A program made the position numbers and the translations under genes. Shown piece by piece: positions 1 to 7,270 of a stretch of DNA of 64,000 bases. Position 1 is the stretch's first letter. Each line of letters starts with the position of its first letter. This DNA is from Edwardsiella tarda ATCC 15947 = NBRC 105688 (GTDB lineage Bacteria > Pseudomonadota > Gammaproteobacteria > Enterobacterales > Enterobacteriaceae): assembly GCF_003113495.2 (NCBI RefSeq), contig NZ_CP084508.1, positions 81,765-145,764 of the forward strand. The letters are read 5' to 3'. The notes below the pieces were generated by a model. It did not search any database. It saw only the letters and a program-made list of their open reading frames with translations, and was not told the origin of the DNA.

Positions 1-396
1 CAAGGCTTCCATATGTCAGTGGCGACCGGAACCGGATTTATTGCCCTCGCAGGCGTTGCGGCTGAATTTGGTGTAGTGATGCTGATGTATCTGCGTCATG
101 CCATTGAGGCTCACCCGGAGTTGTCCAGCCAAGAAACGTTCACCGCTGAAGGACTTGATGAGGCGCTGTACCATGGTGCGGTACTTCGTGTAAGACCAAA
201 AGCCATGACGGTGGCCGTTATTATCGCGGGTCTGTTACCTATACTGTGGGGAACCGGCGCGGGTTCTGAGGTGATGAGCCGTATAGCAGCACCGATGATT
301 GGTGGCATGATCACCGCCCCTCTGTTGTCTCTGTTCATCCTCCCAGCGGCTTATAAGTTGCTCTGGCTGCATAGACATAAGTCACTCAACGCCTGA
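1..396 (+). CDS. silA: HME-RND metal efflux pump, C-terminal part (SilA/CusA family), cut by window edge
   Basis: The frame is open from base 1 and runs to a stop at 394-396, so only the last ~131 residues are inside the window. They contain the [20 protein letters not shown] stretch and the final membrane helices ([40 protein letters not shown]) typical of the C-terminal transmembrane domain of CusA/SilA, the inner-membrane proton-driven Ag+/Cu+ exporter of a tripartite RND pump. The ATG at 13 lies inside the conserved family sequence, so it is not the start. The next gene is a broken DUF411 gene, the order expected in sil loci. CusA and SilA cannot be separated on this fragment; SilA is favoured by that neighbour. 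Confidence 0.85.
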   Translation, partial: QGFHMSVATGTGFIALAGVAAEFGVVMLMYLRHAIEAHPELSSQETFTAEGLDEALYHGAVLRVRPKAMTVAVIIAGLLPILWGTGAGSEVMSRIAAPMIGGMITAPLLSLFILPAAYKLLWLHRHKSLNA

Positions 397-482
397 ATCA
401 GATGGGGCGTCGAAGGACGGCGCCCCTGATGTATTGTCCGTCCTGCCAGCTCTGGCACTGACGGGATCTTTAAGAGGAAAAT

Positions 483-733
483 ATGAAAAAAAACTGTTAA
501 TGGCTGTTCTACTTACATCTCCTCTCCCGGCCTTTGCTGGCGACCAGGTGATTGATTTGTATAAATCGGTATACTACGTCTGCTGTTCTCTATGAGGTCA
601 GACGATGGAAAAGGAAGAATTTACTGTGAAAACGCATGTCGCGAGCAACTAGGTAGAGCGAACAAGTTGTTATATCGCTATGGCTGAGAAGCTGATTATT
701 GAAGGGCATGTTCCTGCGACGGTGATTCGCTAG
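483..733 (+). pseudogene. DUF411 (CopG/SilG-like) periplasmic metal-binding protein, degenerate
   Basis: The ATG at 483 is followed by a run of A that puts the frame out after three lysines. If one A is ignored, the sequence reads as a signal peptide (KLLMAVLLTSPLPAFA) and then DQVIDLYKSVYYVCC, which resembles the start of DUF411 proteins (usually YKSPNCGCC). A second in-frame piece further on reads AEKLIIEGHVPATVI, the DUF411 C-terminal signature, but a stop codon and an internal deletion separate the two. I read this as a dead copy of the small gene that lies between the RND pump and the P-type ATPase in silver/copper loci. Confidence 0.6.
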
Positions 734-935
734 ACTTTGCAACCAGCCACGGAGCGACTATCGATACCACAACAGCTGCTGGCAAGCTTATTTTGGGGAG
801 CTTTGCCGCGCTGGCCAAGTTTAGGCGTGAACTGATTGCCGAGCGAACAGTTGCAGGCCTAGCCTCAGCGAGATCTCACGGATGGAAAGGAAGCCACCCT
901 TTCACTAAGTTAGCGATCTGCATAAACAGGATATC
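733..935 (+). pseudogene. Serine recombinase (invertase/resolvase) fragment
   Basis: In the frame of 733 the translation contains GATIDTTTAAGKLILGSFAA and then FRRELIAERTVAGLASARS, the C-terminal half of the catalytic domain and long helix of Hin/Gin-type serine recombinases. The catalytic serine N-terminus is absent and the similarity stops after about residue 66, so this is a 5'- and 3'-truncated relic. Confidence 0.65.
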
Positions 936-970
936 CAGTTCAGGAGCCGCACCGACTCTTTTTCCATGTC

Positions 971-1165
971 ATGACAAGCTTCGCAGAGATGGAACGAGAC
1001 CTGACCGTCGAACGAACCCGGGCTGGTCTAGAAGTTGCTAGACAGCTCGGCCGCAAAGGTGGCCACAAGCCAAAAATGACCAACAGTAAGAGCGAGTCAA
1101 CCAAGAACCTTGGCGTGTCCGTTCCTACGCTATGTCGCTGGATTCCAGCCTCTGAACTCGCTTAG
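971..1165 (+). pseudogene. Second serine recombinase C-terminal fragment, internally deleted
   Basis: It reads FAEMERDLTVERTRAGLEVA, then RQLGRKGGHKPKMT, and ends in a helix-turn-helix-like GVSVPTLCRWIP, matching the long helix and DNA-binding tail of resolvase/invertase enzymes. The join KSESTKNLGVS lacks part of the normal HTH, so there is an internal deletion, and the catalytic core is missing. Its stop codon lies inside the Tn3-type terminal repeat, the usual place for a resolvase gene at a transposon edge. Confidence 0.65.
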
Positions 1166-1196
1166 CGTACGATTTTCCCGTTTCCCTAGGCCCCCC
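1161..1196. mobile_element. Tn3-family-like terminal inverted repeat (end 1)
   Basis: Read leftward from 1196 the sequence is six G, a variable block, then GGGAAAATCGTACGCTAAG, the GGGG...ACGCTAAG layout of Tn3-family 38-bp ends. Here it is 36 bp. The outer tip points right, so the recombinase relics to the left are the inside of the element. It matches the repeat at 6045-6082 in the same orientation. Confidence 0.6.
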
Positions 1197-1534
1197 AATT
1201 AACTGAGGCGACAACCGCCTTGACACACACTGCCTTCTGCGAATCCCCATACACCACAAATAACCATAACTCTCTGAAACCGGGCAGAATCAACCCGTTT
1301 TTTTGACCACAAAATAAAACAATAACCTTATTATTCATAATGTGATTCTCATCTCACTTACACAAAACATACAATGTACTGATATATAAGGCTTATTTTA
1401 TAAGGGAGAAATTTATTCTCTGCCGCCTGCAGTTGCGGAATTTTTTTAGAAAATTTTTTTTGACTACCTGTGCCATTATCCGGTCATTACAATAACCATT
1501 AAATATTCATCGCATATTTTACAGGACACCAACT
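1197..1534. promoter_or_regulatory. Leader/promoter region of the lyase-antiporter operon, with CRP-like site
   Basis: This is an AT-rich non-coding stretch. At 1341-1356 it carries TGTGA-N6-TCTCA, one mismatch from the CRP consensus half-site pair. That would suit an amino-acid catabolic operon under glucose repression. No convincing sigma70 -35/-10 pair with normal spacing could be fixed: TTGACT at 1460 and TACAAT at 1488 are 22 bp apart. Confidence 0.35.
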
Positions 1535-2680
1535 ATGAGTAAGAAAATTGCTACTGTGCTGATCCACGGTGGACAGCAGCAGGATAAAGTTAACCATGCT
1601 ATTTTTCCGGCGATCACAACCGCCAGTACTTTTGTACAAACCAGCCTGAGCGAACACGGTGAATACGTCTATTCCCGCGTCAGTAACCCGACCCGCCACA
1701 CCTATGAAACACTGCTTGCCGATATTGAGGAAGGCACTTACGCCACTGCAACCGCCTCCGGTGTGGCCGCCGCAGCACTGGTGCTGAATATCTTCCCGCA
1801 GGGCTCTCATATTATTGCGATGAAAGGTGTGTACGGTGGTACTTTCCGCCTGTTTGAACGCGTGGCAAAAGAAAACTGCGGCCATGAGTTTGATTATGTT
1901 GATCTTAATGATTTAGCGGCAGTACGCAACAAAATCAAAAATAATACCCGTCTGATCTGGATAGAAAGCCCGACCAACCCGTTACTTGAACTGGTTGATA
2001 TCGAAGCCATCTGCGGCCTGGCCAAAGAACACAATATCGTGACTTGTATTGATAATACCTTTGCGACACCGTGGAACCAGAAGCCACTGACCATGGGGGC
2101 GGATCTGATTATGGTTTCCTCCAGTAAATATATCGGCGGTCACTCTGATTTAATCGGCGGTGCAGTCATCACCAACCGTAACGACCTCGCAGAAAAACTG
2201 AATTTTCTGAAAACCACCACCGGCGCTATTGCCTCACCGTTTGATGCCTATCTAGCCCTGCGCGGCCTGAAAACCCTAGTACTGCGTATGGCGGCACAGT
2301 GCAGCAATGCACTGGCGGTGGCGGAATTCCTGTCCGGTCACGACAAAATTGAGAAGGTGTTTTACCCGGGCCTGAAAGATCACCCGCAGTATGCATTATG
2401 CAAAAAACAGATGCGCACCGGCGGTGCCGTAGTCACTATTCAGCTGAAAGGTGGCCTCGCAGAGGCCGAAGCCTTTGTGAAAAAGCTTCGCTATTTTGTG
2501 CTCGCCGAATCGCTGGGCGGCGTGGAAAGCATGGTGAATCACTCCGCGACTATGTCCCACGGCTCCATGACCCACGAAGAGCGCGAATCCATCGGTGTTT
2601 TTGACAGCACACTGCGTTTGTCTGTCGGCATCGAAGATATCGGCGATTTACTGGCTGACTTACAGCAGGCTTTGACCTGA
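1535..2680 (+). CDS. PLP-dependent trans-sulfuration enzyme (cystathionine gamma-lyase/synthase, methionine gamma-lyase superfamily)
   Basis: The 381-residue length is usual for the Cys/Met metabolism PLP family. Visible landmarks are YSRVSNPT (Y46, R48, phosphate-site contacts from the partner subunit), the stacking tyrosine in KGVYGGT (Y100), IDNTFATP with D173 that pairs with the pyridine nitrogen, and SSSKYIGGHSD with the Schiff-base lysine K198. The enzyme is cytosolic and should cleave or exchange the gamma-substituent of a sulfur amino acid. The family is too closely knit to say whether the substrate is cystathionine, methionine or homocysteine. It is followed after 37 bp by an NhaC-type transporter, so the pair is probably a catabolic operon in which the transporter moves a substrate, product or compensating ion. 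The start is the ATG after ACAGGACACCAACT. Confidence 0.85.
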   Translation: MSKKIATVLIHGGQQQDKVNHAIFPAITTASTFVQTSLSEHGEYVYSRVSNPTRHTYETLLADIEEGTYATATASGVAAAALVLNIFPQGSHIIAMKGVYGGTFRLFERVAKENCGHEFDYVDLNDLAAVRNKIKNNTRLIWIESPTNPLLELVDIEAICGLAKEHNIVTCIDNTFATPWNQKPLTMGADLIMVSSSKYIGGHSDLIGGAVITNRNDLAEKLNFLKTTTGAIASPFDAYLALRGLKTLVLRMAAQCSNALAVAEFLSGHDKIEKVFYPGLKDHPQYALCKKQMRTGGAVVTIQLKGGLAEAEAFVKKLRYFVLAESLGGVESMVNHSATMSHGSMTHEERESIGVFDSTLRLSVGIEDIGDLLADLQQALT

Positions 2681-2717
2681 CACAGCATCACTACCACAAT
2701 AATAAAAGAGAAAGCGT

Positions 2718-4163
2718 ATGCAGGGCTATGGTATCTGGACGGTCATTACCCCGGTCGTCACAATTATTCTGGCCATCTGTACCCGTCAGGTGATTTTATC
2801 ACTGCTGATCGGGATACTTGTTGGCTTTACTGTTATTCATGATCACAATCTATTACTGGGGATCCGCGCGACCCTCGAGGGGATTATTGATGTCTTTAAA
2901 TCATCAGGCAACGCCAATACCATCATCTTTATGCTGATGATTGGCGGGATCATACGGCTGGTCGTGGTGACCGGCGGTGTGCGGGCGCTTGTCTGCCTGC
3001 TGACCCACAAAACACAGATTATCAAAGACCGCAGAGGGGTACAGTTGCTGGCGGTGATTATCACCTCACTGACTTTTATCGAAAGTTCGATTAACCAGCT
3101 GGTTTCCGGTGCATCCACCAAAGCACTGGCGAAAAAATACGGCGTATCGCCGGAAAAAATGTCTTACCTCATCCAGACTGCCTGTGTGTCTGTTTGTTCT
3201 TCCGCCATGATCAATGGCTGGGGTGCAGCAATGATGGGGGTTATCGGTGTGCAGATCTCTCAGGGGCTGATCACTGGCGAACCGTTTGATATCCTGGCAC
3301 ATTCCATGATTTACAACATAATGGCCTGGTTCTCACTCGCCAGCATTTTGTTCTATATCTTCAGTAATGTCTCCTGGGGAGCGATGCGCAAAGCAGAAAT
3401 GCGTGCGCAGGCGCTTATCAGCTCAGTGGATGTTATCGCCAGCACCCCGGAAGAGACTCATGAAGAGCCGGAAGATGATAAAGACATTATCGATCATCCA
3501 AACTGCCATACTTCACTGAACTTCTTTATTCCGATCCTCTCTACCATTCTAATGGTGCCGGTGGCACTGTATATCACCGGAGACGGCGAGTTCAGTAAAG
3601 GCAGTGGTTCCACCTCGGTTTACTGGGGCGTGATGTTCGGTACGGCGGTGTCATTTGTCTGGTTCCTTGCGCGCCGTGTGATGAGTGTGGATACCTTCTT
3701 TAAAGAGCTTTATATCGGCTATGCCAATATGATTAAAATCAGTTCGGTTATGATCCTCGCCTTCCTGATGGGCTCAGTGTCTTCTGACCTCAACACCGGT
3801 GCCTACATTGCCCAGGTGACATCCGGCGTTATCGCACCAGGCTTCTCTGTCGGCTTTATCTTCCTGATCAGTGCCATTATGTCACTGGCAACAGGTACCT
3901 CCTGGGGCACATTCGCCATAATGATCCCAATTGGTGTGCAGCTGGGTCTGTCTGTCGGTATGCCGCCGGAATATATGATTGGTGCCGCTATCTCCGGGTC
4001 TATCTTTGGAGATATGACTTCCCCTATCTCCAGTGATGCCATTGTAGCATCGATGGCGACAGACTGTGACCATATTGAGCATATCCGTACCCAGATGCCG
4101 TATGCGGTATTAACCGCGAGTCTTGTGCTGGCCGTCTATCTCTGGTTAGGATTCACCTACTGA
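2718..4163 (+). CDS. NhaC-family Na+/H+ antiporter-like membrane transporter
   Basis: This is a 481-residue inner-membrane protein with about eleven hydrophobic segments and a charged cytoplasmic loop (EETHEEPEDDKDIID) near residue 245. The C-terminal block with SLATGTSWGTFAIMIPIG and SGSIFGDMTSPISSDAI is typical of the NhaC/ArsB-like ion-transporter superfamily. AAAAGAGAAAGCGT precedes the ATG. Its placement directly after the PLP lyase suggests a role in uptake of a sulfur amino acid or export of a product rather than housekeeping sodium tolerance. That role is inferred from context only. Confidence 0.75.
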   Translation: MQGYGIWTVITPVVTIILAICTRQVILSLLIGILVGFTVIHDHNLLLGIRATLEGIIDVFKSSGNANTIIFMLMIGGIIRLVVVTGGVRALVCLLTHKTQIIKDRRGVQLLAVIITSLTFIESSINQLVSGASTKALAKKYGVSPEKMSYLIQTACVSVCSSAMINGWGAAMMGVIGVQISQGLITGEPFDILAHSMIYNIMAWFSLASILFYIFSNVSWGAMRKAEMRAQALISSVDVIASTPEETHEEPEDDKDIIDHPNCHTSLNFFIPILSTILMVPVALYITGDGEFSKGSGSTSVYWGVMFGTAVSFVWFLARRVMSVDTFFKELYIGYANMIKISSVMILAFLMGSVSSDLNTGAYIAQVTSGVIAPGFSVGFIFLISAIMSLATGTSWGTFAIMIPIGVQLGLSVGMPPEYMIGAAISGSIFGDMTSPISSDAIVASMATDCDHIEHIRTQMPYAVLTASLVLAVYLWLGFTY

Positions 4164-4183
4164 ATATGACTGCGAACTCAATA

Positions 4184-4200
4184 AAGATATGATATATCTT
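4184..4200 (+). terminator. Possible weak terminator after the antiporter gene
   Basis: A hairpin AAGATAT-GAT-ATATCTT lies 20 bp after the stop codon and is followed by CTTCTATAAT. The stem is all A/T apart from one pair and the T-run is poor, so it is a weak candidate. Confidence 0.3.
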
Positions 4201-4362
4201 CTTCTATAATAAGCTTACGCTGGACATATTATCCATGAATGGTAATGGTTTTGTCGATGGGGAATATCTCACAAAAGTAACGCTGAACCACAAAATCGAA
4301 ATCATTTTCCTCGTTCTTTAGTGAAAAACGAAAGAAGGCGTGTTTGGCTTTGAAATACCCCG

Positions 4363-4648
4363 TCAGTAGGAGGCAATAAATTTGTACTTGTATTCCGGTA
4401 GCGTGTTTTGTCTGTGAACTAAGGCTGCCAGAACCGGGTTCACGACTGATGCATAATACACTTTTTCCGCTTCAGCCACTGGGGGGGGAGATATGACCGA
4501 GCCGCGCCATCAACCTGCGATTGTTGTACCAGTCCACCCAGGGCCAGCTTTACTTCCTGCCGGGTTTCCCAACTTTTTCGATGTATCACCTTCGCCTTGT
4601 ACAGGCTGTTGATGCTTTCCGGACCAACAGGAACATTTGCGCAGAATC
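4363..4648 (-). pseudogene. IS3-family transposase (orfB) C-terminal relic
   Basis: Reading leftward, the sequence encodes NVPVGPESINSLYKAKVIH, then RKSWETRQEV. After frame changes it gives WVDWYNNRRLMARLGHISP and AEAEKVYYASV. These are the terminal blocks of the IS3-family DDE transposase (the usual IHRKSW...WVDWYNNRRL...PAEAEKAYYA order). At least two frameshifts and the loss of the catalytic DDE region make it non-functional. No IS ends were found around it. Confidence 0.7.
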
Positions 4649-4679
4649 TTAAGGTTTGGAGAGCAACCCGGCAACCAGC

Positions 4680-4883
4680 TTAACGTGCTTTACTTTCTGT
4701 TTTCTGAGACAACCCGAGACAGACCACGGATCTGTTGACCCCGGTCGCGCTGTGAACACAGGCTTGCGCAGCCACATCACGCCAAGCCTCTGCTGCTGCG
4801 CAGAAATAGCCCTCTCGCTCGAGAATAACAGCGCGTCGTGCACGTTGCTGATGGGGAGATAAGGGGGTATACCGAGTATACAC
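4680..4883 (-). CDS. Small ANR-like regulator candidate
   Basis: The 67-residue frame starts at a GTG preceded by AAGGAGG with 8-bp spacing. The core RRAVILEREGYFCAAAEAWR resembles the ExxGxYxxAAxxW signature of ANR-family proteins, small repressors of AraC-type virulence activators (AggR-activated regulator and homologues). The C-terminal third (VCLGLSQKTESKAR) does not follow the family, and the IS3 relic starts about 30 bp beyond the stop, so the tail may have been replaced. The assignment rests on a short motif. Confidence 0.5.
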   Translation of the reverse strand: MYTRYTPLSPHQQRARRAVILEREGYFCAAAEAWRDVAAQACVHSATGVNRSVVCLGLSQKTESKAR

Positions 4884-4987
4884 GATGAGGACCTCCTTGC
4901 GTCTTACTGTGTTTTTTCTGAGTTAGCCGGTCCCTCTCCCCAACAGTAAAGCAAGGGAGAGGAAAAATACCTCGGCGGCATATTATA

Positions 4988-5911
4988 TTAATGTCGAACC
5001 TGCTCGAGCTCAGCGGCTGTTAAACCGGTCACCTGCATAATCGTAGCGTGATCTATACCGATAGCCAGCATGTTGCGCGCCATTTCGCGCTGAGCCTCTT
5101 GGCGGCCTTCCTGACGGCCTTCCTGACGGCCTTTGTGAATGCCTTTCTGCATGCCTTTCTGTTCAAGTTGTTCAGCGATGGTCATCAGCGTGTCTCCATG
5201 TTGCGGCACTTGCGATGCCAGGGTGGTTAGCAGGGCCTCCGGGTTTTGTGTCTCCCCGACCTGGAACATGTAGTTCATCAGGGTGCGCACCTGCTTTTCG
5301 GTAGTGTAGCCTGCCAACAGTAATGTGACCACCTGGTTTAGCAACTCAGCCAGGTCACGCTGCCGGATATGCTTCTGCAGCAGCTCCAGCAAGGCGATGC
5401 GCTTGTGCTGCATGATCTCGTCATCCGGGATGACGGTGATATCCACCAACGGGAAATCACCGCAGTATAGCTGCCTGGCCAACGCCGGGTTGGCAAACTC
5501 CTGTAACCAGGACAGGCTGTAGGGATACGGTGACGTCTGCCCTTGGTAGAACAGGATGGGTATCACCAGAGGCAATGTGTCGTGGCCGGCATCGAGGTGT
5601 TGTTGCATGGCAGCAATCGCATAACGCATCAAGCGAAATGCCATGTGCTTGTCCGGTCGGGATTGATGCTCGATCAATGTATAGATAAAACCGTCCCCAC
5701 CCTGGGTCTTCAGGGTGTACAACACATCACTGTAATACGGGCGCAAGCTCTCTTCGACAAACGAACCGGGAGCCAGTTGCAGCGTATCGAGGTCACAGAT
5801 TTCCCGCAGTGCCGGCGGCAGATGAATAGACAGAAAATCCCGGGCGGTCTCGGGGTGAGTGAGGAACGCCTTGAATACGCTGTCGTGAGGAGTCGCTGGA
5901 TGTTTTTTCAT
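4988..5911 (-). CDS. Rpn-family recombination-promoting nuclease (PD-(D/E)XK, transposase_31)
   Basis: The 307-residue protein opens with PHDSVFKAFLTHPETARDFL, the family N-terminal signature. The nuclease core is visible as YYSDVLYTL (D62) followed by FIYTLIEHQS (E81, Q83). Rpn proteins are DNA endonucleases that increase RecA-independent recombination and have been linked to phage defence. The C-terminus has a glutamine/arginine-rich tandem repeat (about residues 252-274, units like GRQE and KGMQ), reflected in DNA repeats at 5100-5160. An internal ATG at 5185 (residue 243) has an SD-like GGAG 8 bp upstream and could yield a short C-terminal product (see findings). The gene stands alone between the small ANR-like gene and a Tn3-type end. 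Confidence 0.85.
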   Translation of the reverse strand: MKKHPATPHDSVFKAFLTHPETARDFLSIHLPPALREICDLDTLQLAPGSFVEESLRPYYSDVLYTLKTQGGDGFIYTLIEHQSRPDKHMAFRLMRYAIAAMQQHLDAGHDTLPLVIPILFYQGQTSPYPYSLSWLQEFANPALARQLYCGDFPLVDITVIPDDEIMQHKRIALLELLQKHIRQRDLAELLNQVVTLLLAGYTTEKQVRTLMNYMFQVGETQNPEALLTTLASQVPQHGDTLMTIAEQLEQKGMQKGIHKGRQEGRQEGRQEAQREMARNMLAIGIDHATIMQVTGLTAAELEQVRH

Positions 5912-6044
5912 TCAGGTATATTAACATTTTACCCTGCCTGCAGATAGCGGGCGGCCATATTATCAAACCCAAAAATCACAACGACCCGGACGAGCGAGCC
6001 ATCCTTTGGAGGGGGTAGCTCAGACCGCTACGACCTCTATCCGA

Positions 6045-6082
6045 CTTAGAGTACGATTTTCTCCATTTTCCAAGCGGCCCCC
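6045..6082. mobile_element. Tn3-family-like terminal inverted repeat (end 2)
   Basis: Read leftward from 6082 this 38-bp sequence starts with GGGGG and contains GGAAAATGGAGAAAATCG followed by TACTCTAAG. It is the same repeat family as 1161-1196 and has the same orientation. Its outer tip directly abuts the truncated colicin tail at 6083, so a transposon end probably defined this boundary. No oppositely oriented partner was recognised. Confidence 0.6.
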
Positions 6083-6135
6083 AATACTCGATCATTGTTC
6101 GAACGATACCCTTCTATCTCACCATGTTGTGAATC
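6083..6135 (-). pseudogene. Colicin rRNase 3'-end remnant (second, truncated)
   Basis: The translated segment DSQHGEIEGYRS corresponds to the catalytic strand of the E3-type rRNase (compare WDSRHGELEGYRA in the intact colicin) and then runs into the Tn3-type end. It lies exactly 632 bp from the matching remnant at 6767, so it is the leftmost copy of the duplicated module. Confidence 0.7.
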
Positions 6136-6141
6136 CTATTT

Positions 6142-6290
6142 CTACTGGCACTTGATACCGGCCATATCAGAAGAGGATGATGGGGCTACCGTTCCTCCTT
6201 GAATATCATGAATATAGTTTGCCTGACAGGCTGAAAGAAGAAAACCTAACGTTGCAAATAATATAAAAAAATAAATTTCTTTTTTCTCAT
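6142..6290 (-). CDS. Colicin lysis (release) lipoprotein, copy 2, needs a -1 frameshift from its SD-ATG
   Basis: The product has the lysis-lipoprotein hallmark GFLLSACQANYIHDIQGGTV with a lipobox cysteine, so the mature lipoprotein is short (about 28 residues) and would activate outer-membrane phospholipase for colicin release. The good ribosome site AAGGAA and ATG at 6290 are one frame off. From that ATG the codons are ATG AGA AAA AAG AAA and the frame stops soon after. A -1 slip on A AAA AAG gives MRKKEIYFFILFATLGFLL, a proper signal peptide. The uninterrupted frame begins at 6324 (MNAGSYINKE) but has almost no SD and an acidic N-terminus. This is the last gene of the duplicated module. Confidence 0.65.
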
Positions 6291-6371
6291 AAATTTCCTT
6301 ATTGATATAGCTACCAGCATTCATCCTTGATTACTGGTAGCTTGCTCATCAATTATTAATTGCTAATGGGA

Positions 6372-6629
6372 TCACCAATTTCCATCCCGATAATCAAAAG
6401 CTATATAATAATTATCCAAATCAGGCTTTATTTGATTTTTAAAAAATGGCTGTAGTAAAGCAACCCATTCTTTCTTCAAATCAAACTCACCATTATTAAT
6501 ATTATCCTTTAAAGGCATCCCCAGACTTTCAATGACAGCCCCATCATCACCAAAATCTTTAGAATACTCCTCACCTTTAAAATCGCTTGTCTTCTTATCA
6601 AACCATGTCAAACGTAATTTAAGACCCAT
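6372..6629 (-). CDS. imm: Colicin E3-family immunity protein, orphan copy (diverged specificity)
   Basis: The 85-residue protein begins [17 protein letters not shown] and ends FDYRDGNW, a clear member of the E3/E6/cloacin immunity family that binds and blocks the rRNase domain of a colicin. The position equivalent to the E3/E6 specificity residue (Cys in E3, Trp in E6) follows NNG and is Glu48 here. It has no intact colicin of its own, only a 42-codon colicin tail immediately upstream, so it probably protects against a related colicin made by other cells. The gene is 632 bp from copy 1 and diverged from it in the second half. Confidence 0.9.
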   Translation of the reverse strand: MGLKLRLTWFDKKTSDFKGEEYSKDFGDDGAVIESLGMPLKDNINNGEFDLKKEWVALLQPFFKNQIKPDLDNYYIAFDYRDGNW

Positions 6630-6638
6630 ATTTACCTC

Positions 6639-6767
6639 TCAAAGATATTTTTTAATATTACGTTTAGGATCGGGAGACTTTAACTGCTTACCAGTCTTAT
6701 GGTCAAAAGAGCCTAAATGCTCACCATCGCTCGAACGATACCCTTCCATCTCACCATGCTGTGAATT
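6639..6767 (-). pseudogene. Colicin rRNase 3'-end remnant (first)
   Basis: It encodes the last 42 residues of an E3-type rRNase (SQHGEMEGYRSSDGEHLGSF through PKRNIKKYL) including the His, Glu and Arg catalytic positions, but no start or upstream part. It begins one codon after the stop of lysis gene copy 1 and ends 9 bp before the orphan immunity gene. This is what is expected if recombination in the conserved colicin tail added an immunity-lysis cassette. Confidence 0.85.
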
Positions 6768-6773
6768 CTATTT

Positions 6774-6922
6774 CTACTGGGACTTAATACCGGTAACAAC
6801 AGAAGAGGATGATGGGGCTACTGTTCCTCCTTGAATATCATGAATATAGTTTGCCTGACAAGCTGCAAGAAGAAATCCCAACATTATAAAAGATATAAAA
6901 AAACAACTTTCTTTTTCCTCAT
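6774..6922 (-). CDS. Colicin lysis (release) lipoprotein, copy 1, needs a -1 frameshift from its SD-ATG
   Basis: The mature part CQANYIHDIQGGTVAPSSSS matches lysis proteins of E-group colicin plasmids. AAGGAG lies 4 bp before the ATG at 6922, but that frame (ATG AGG AAA AAG AAA GTT) ends after 12 codons. Shifting -1 at AAA AAG gives MRKKESCFFISFIMLGFLLA, a standard lipoprotein signal peptide ending in LAAC. The alternative in-frame start at 6956 gives an acidic, poorly initiated N-terminus. The offset is identical in copy 2 although the A-run length and neighbouring codons differ. The protein should insert in the envelope and trigger release of the SOS-induced colicin. Confidence 0.7.
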
Positions 6923-7003
6923 AAATCTCCTTATTAGTATAGCTACCAGCATTCATCCTTGATTACTGGTAGTTTGTTTATCAATTATTAATTACTAATA
7001 AGA

Positions 7004-7261
7004 TCACCAAACTCCATCTCGATATACAAAAGAGATAAAATAGTCAAATTGGTTAATATCAATTACATTTTTAAAATGTGGCTGCAATATTGAAACCCAT
7101 GACTGCTCAACATTAAACCATCCATTATTTATATTATCTTCCAAAGGGAGACCTAAACTCTCAATGATAGAACCATCATCACCAAAATCCTTTGAATACT
7201 CTCCCCCTTTAAACTCTTCTGTTTTTTTATCAAACCAATGAATATGTAATTTTAGTCCCAT
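7004..7261 (-). CDS. imm: Immunity protein for the adjacent rRNase colicin (E6/cloacin DF13 type)
   Basis: The 85-residue protein starts [17 protein letters not shown] and carries Trp48 after NNG, the residue that marks E6/cloacin rather than E3 specificity. The second half ([16 protein letters not shown]) is also cloacin-immunity-like. It forms a tight complex with the colicin's C-terminal rRNase and protects the producer. It lies 9 bp after the colicin stop and is followed by the lysis gene, the standard colicin-immunity-lysis order. Confidence 0.93.
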   Translation of the reverse strand: MGLKLHIHWFDKKTEEFKGGEYSKDFGDDGSIIESLGLPLEDNINNGWFNVEQSWVSILQPHFKNVIDINQFDYFISFVYRDGVW

Positions 7262-7270
7262 AATTTCCTC

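Noticed and set aside
793..1041. An intact small recombinase gene
   Set aside because: Only the end of the catalytic domain is present and the reading frame leaves the family after about 40 residues, so it is a relic.
1460..1493. sigma70 promoter TTGACT...TACAAT before the PLP lyase
   Set aside because: The spacer is 22 bp, too long for a normal promoter, so I did not call it.
5543..5947. 134-residue frame opposite the rpn gene
   Set aside because: It is the mirror of a well-supported coding sequence with a biased composition and no initiation site.
6774..6956. Lysis protein starting at the upstream in-frame ATG (MNAGSY...)
   Set aside because: That ATG directly abuts AAGG with no spacer and gives an acidic N-terminus unsuited to a lipoprotein signal. 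The strong SD is before the offset ATG, so I treat it as the less likely start, though it is not excluded.
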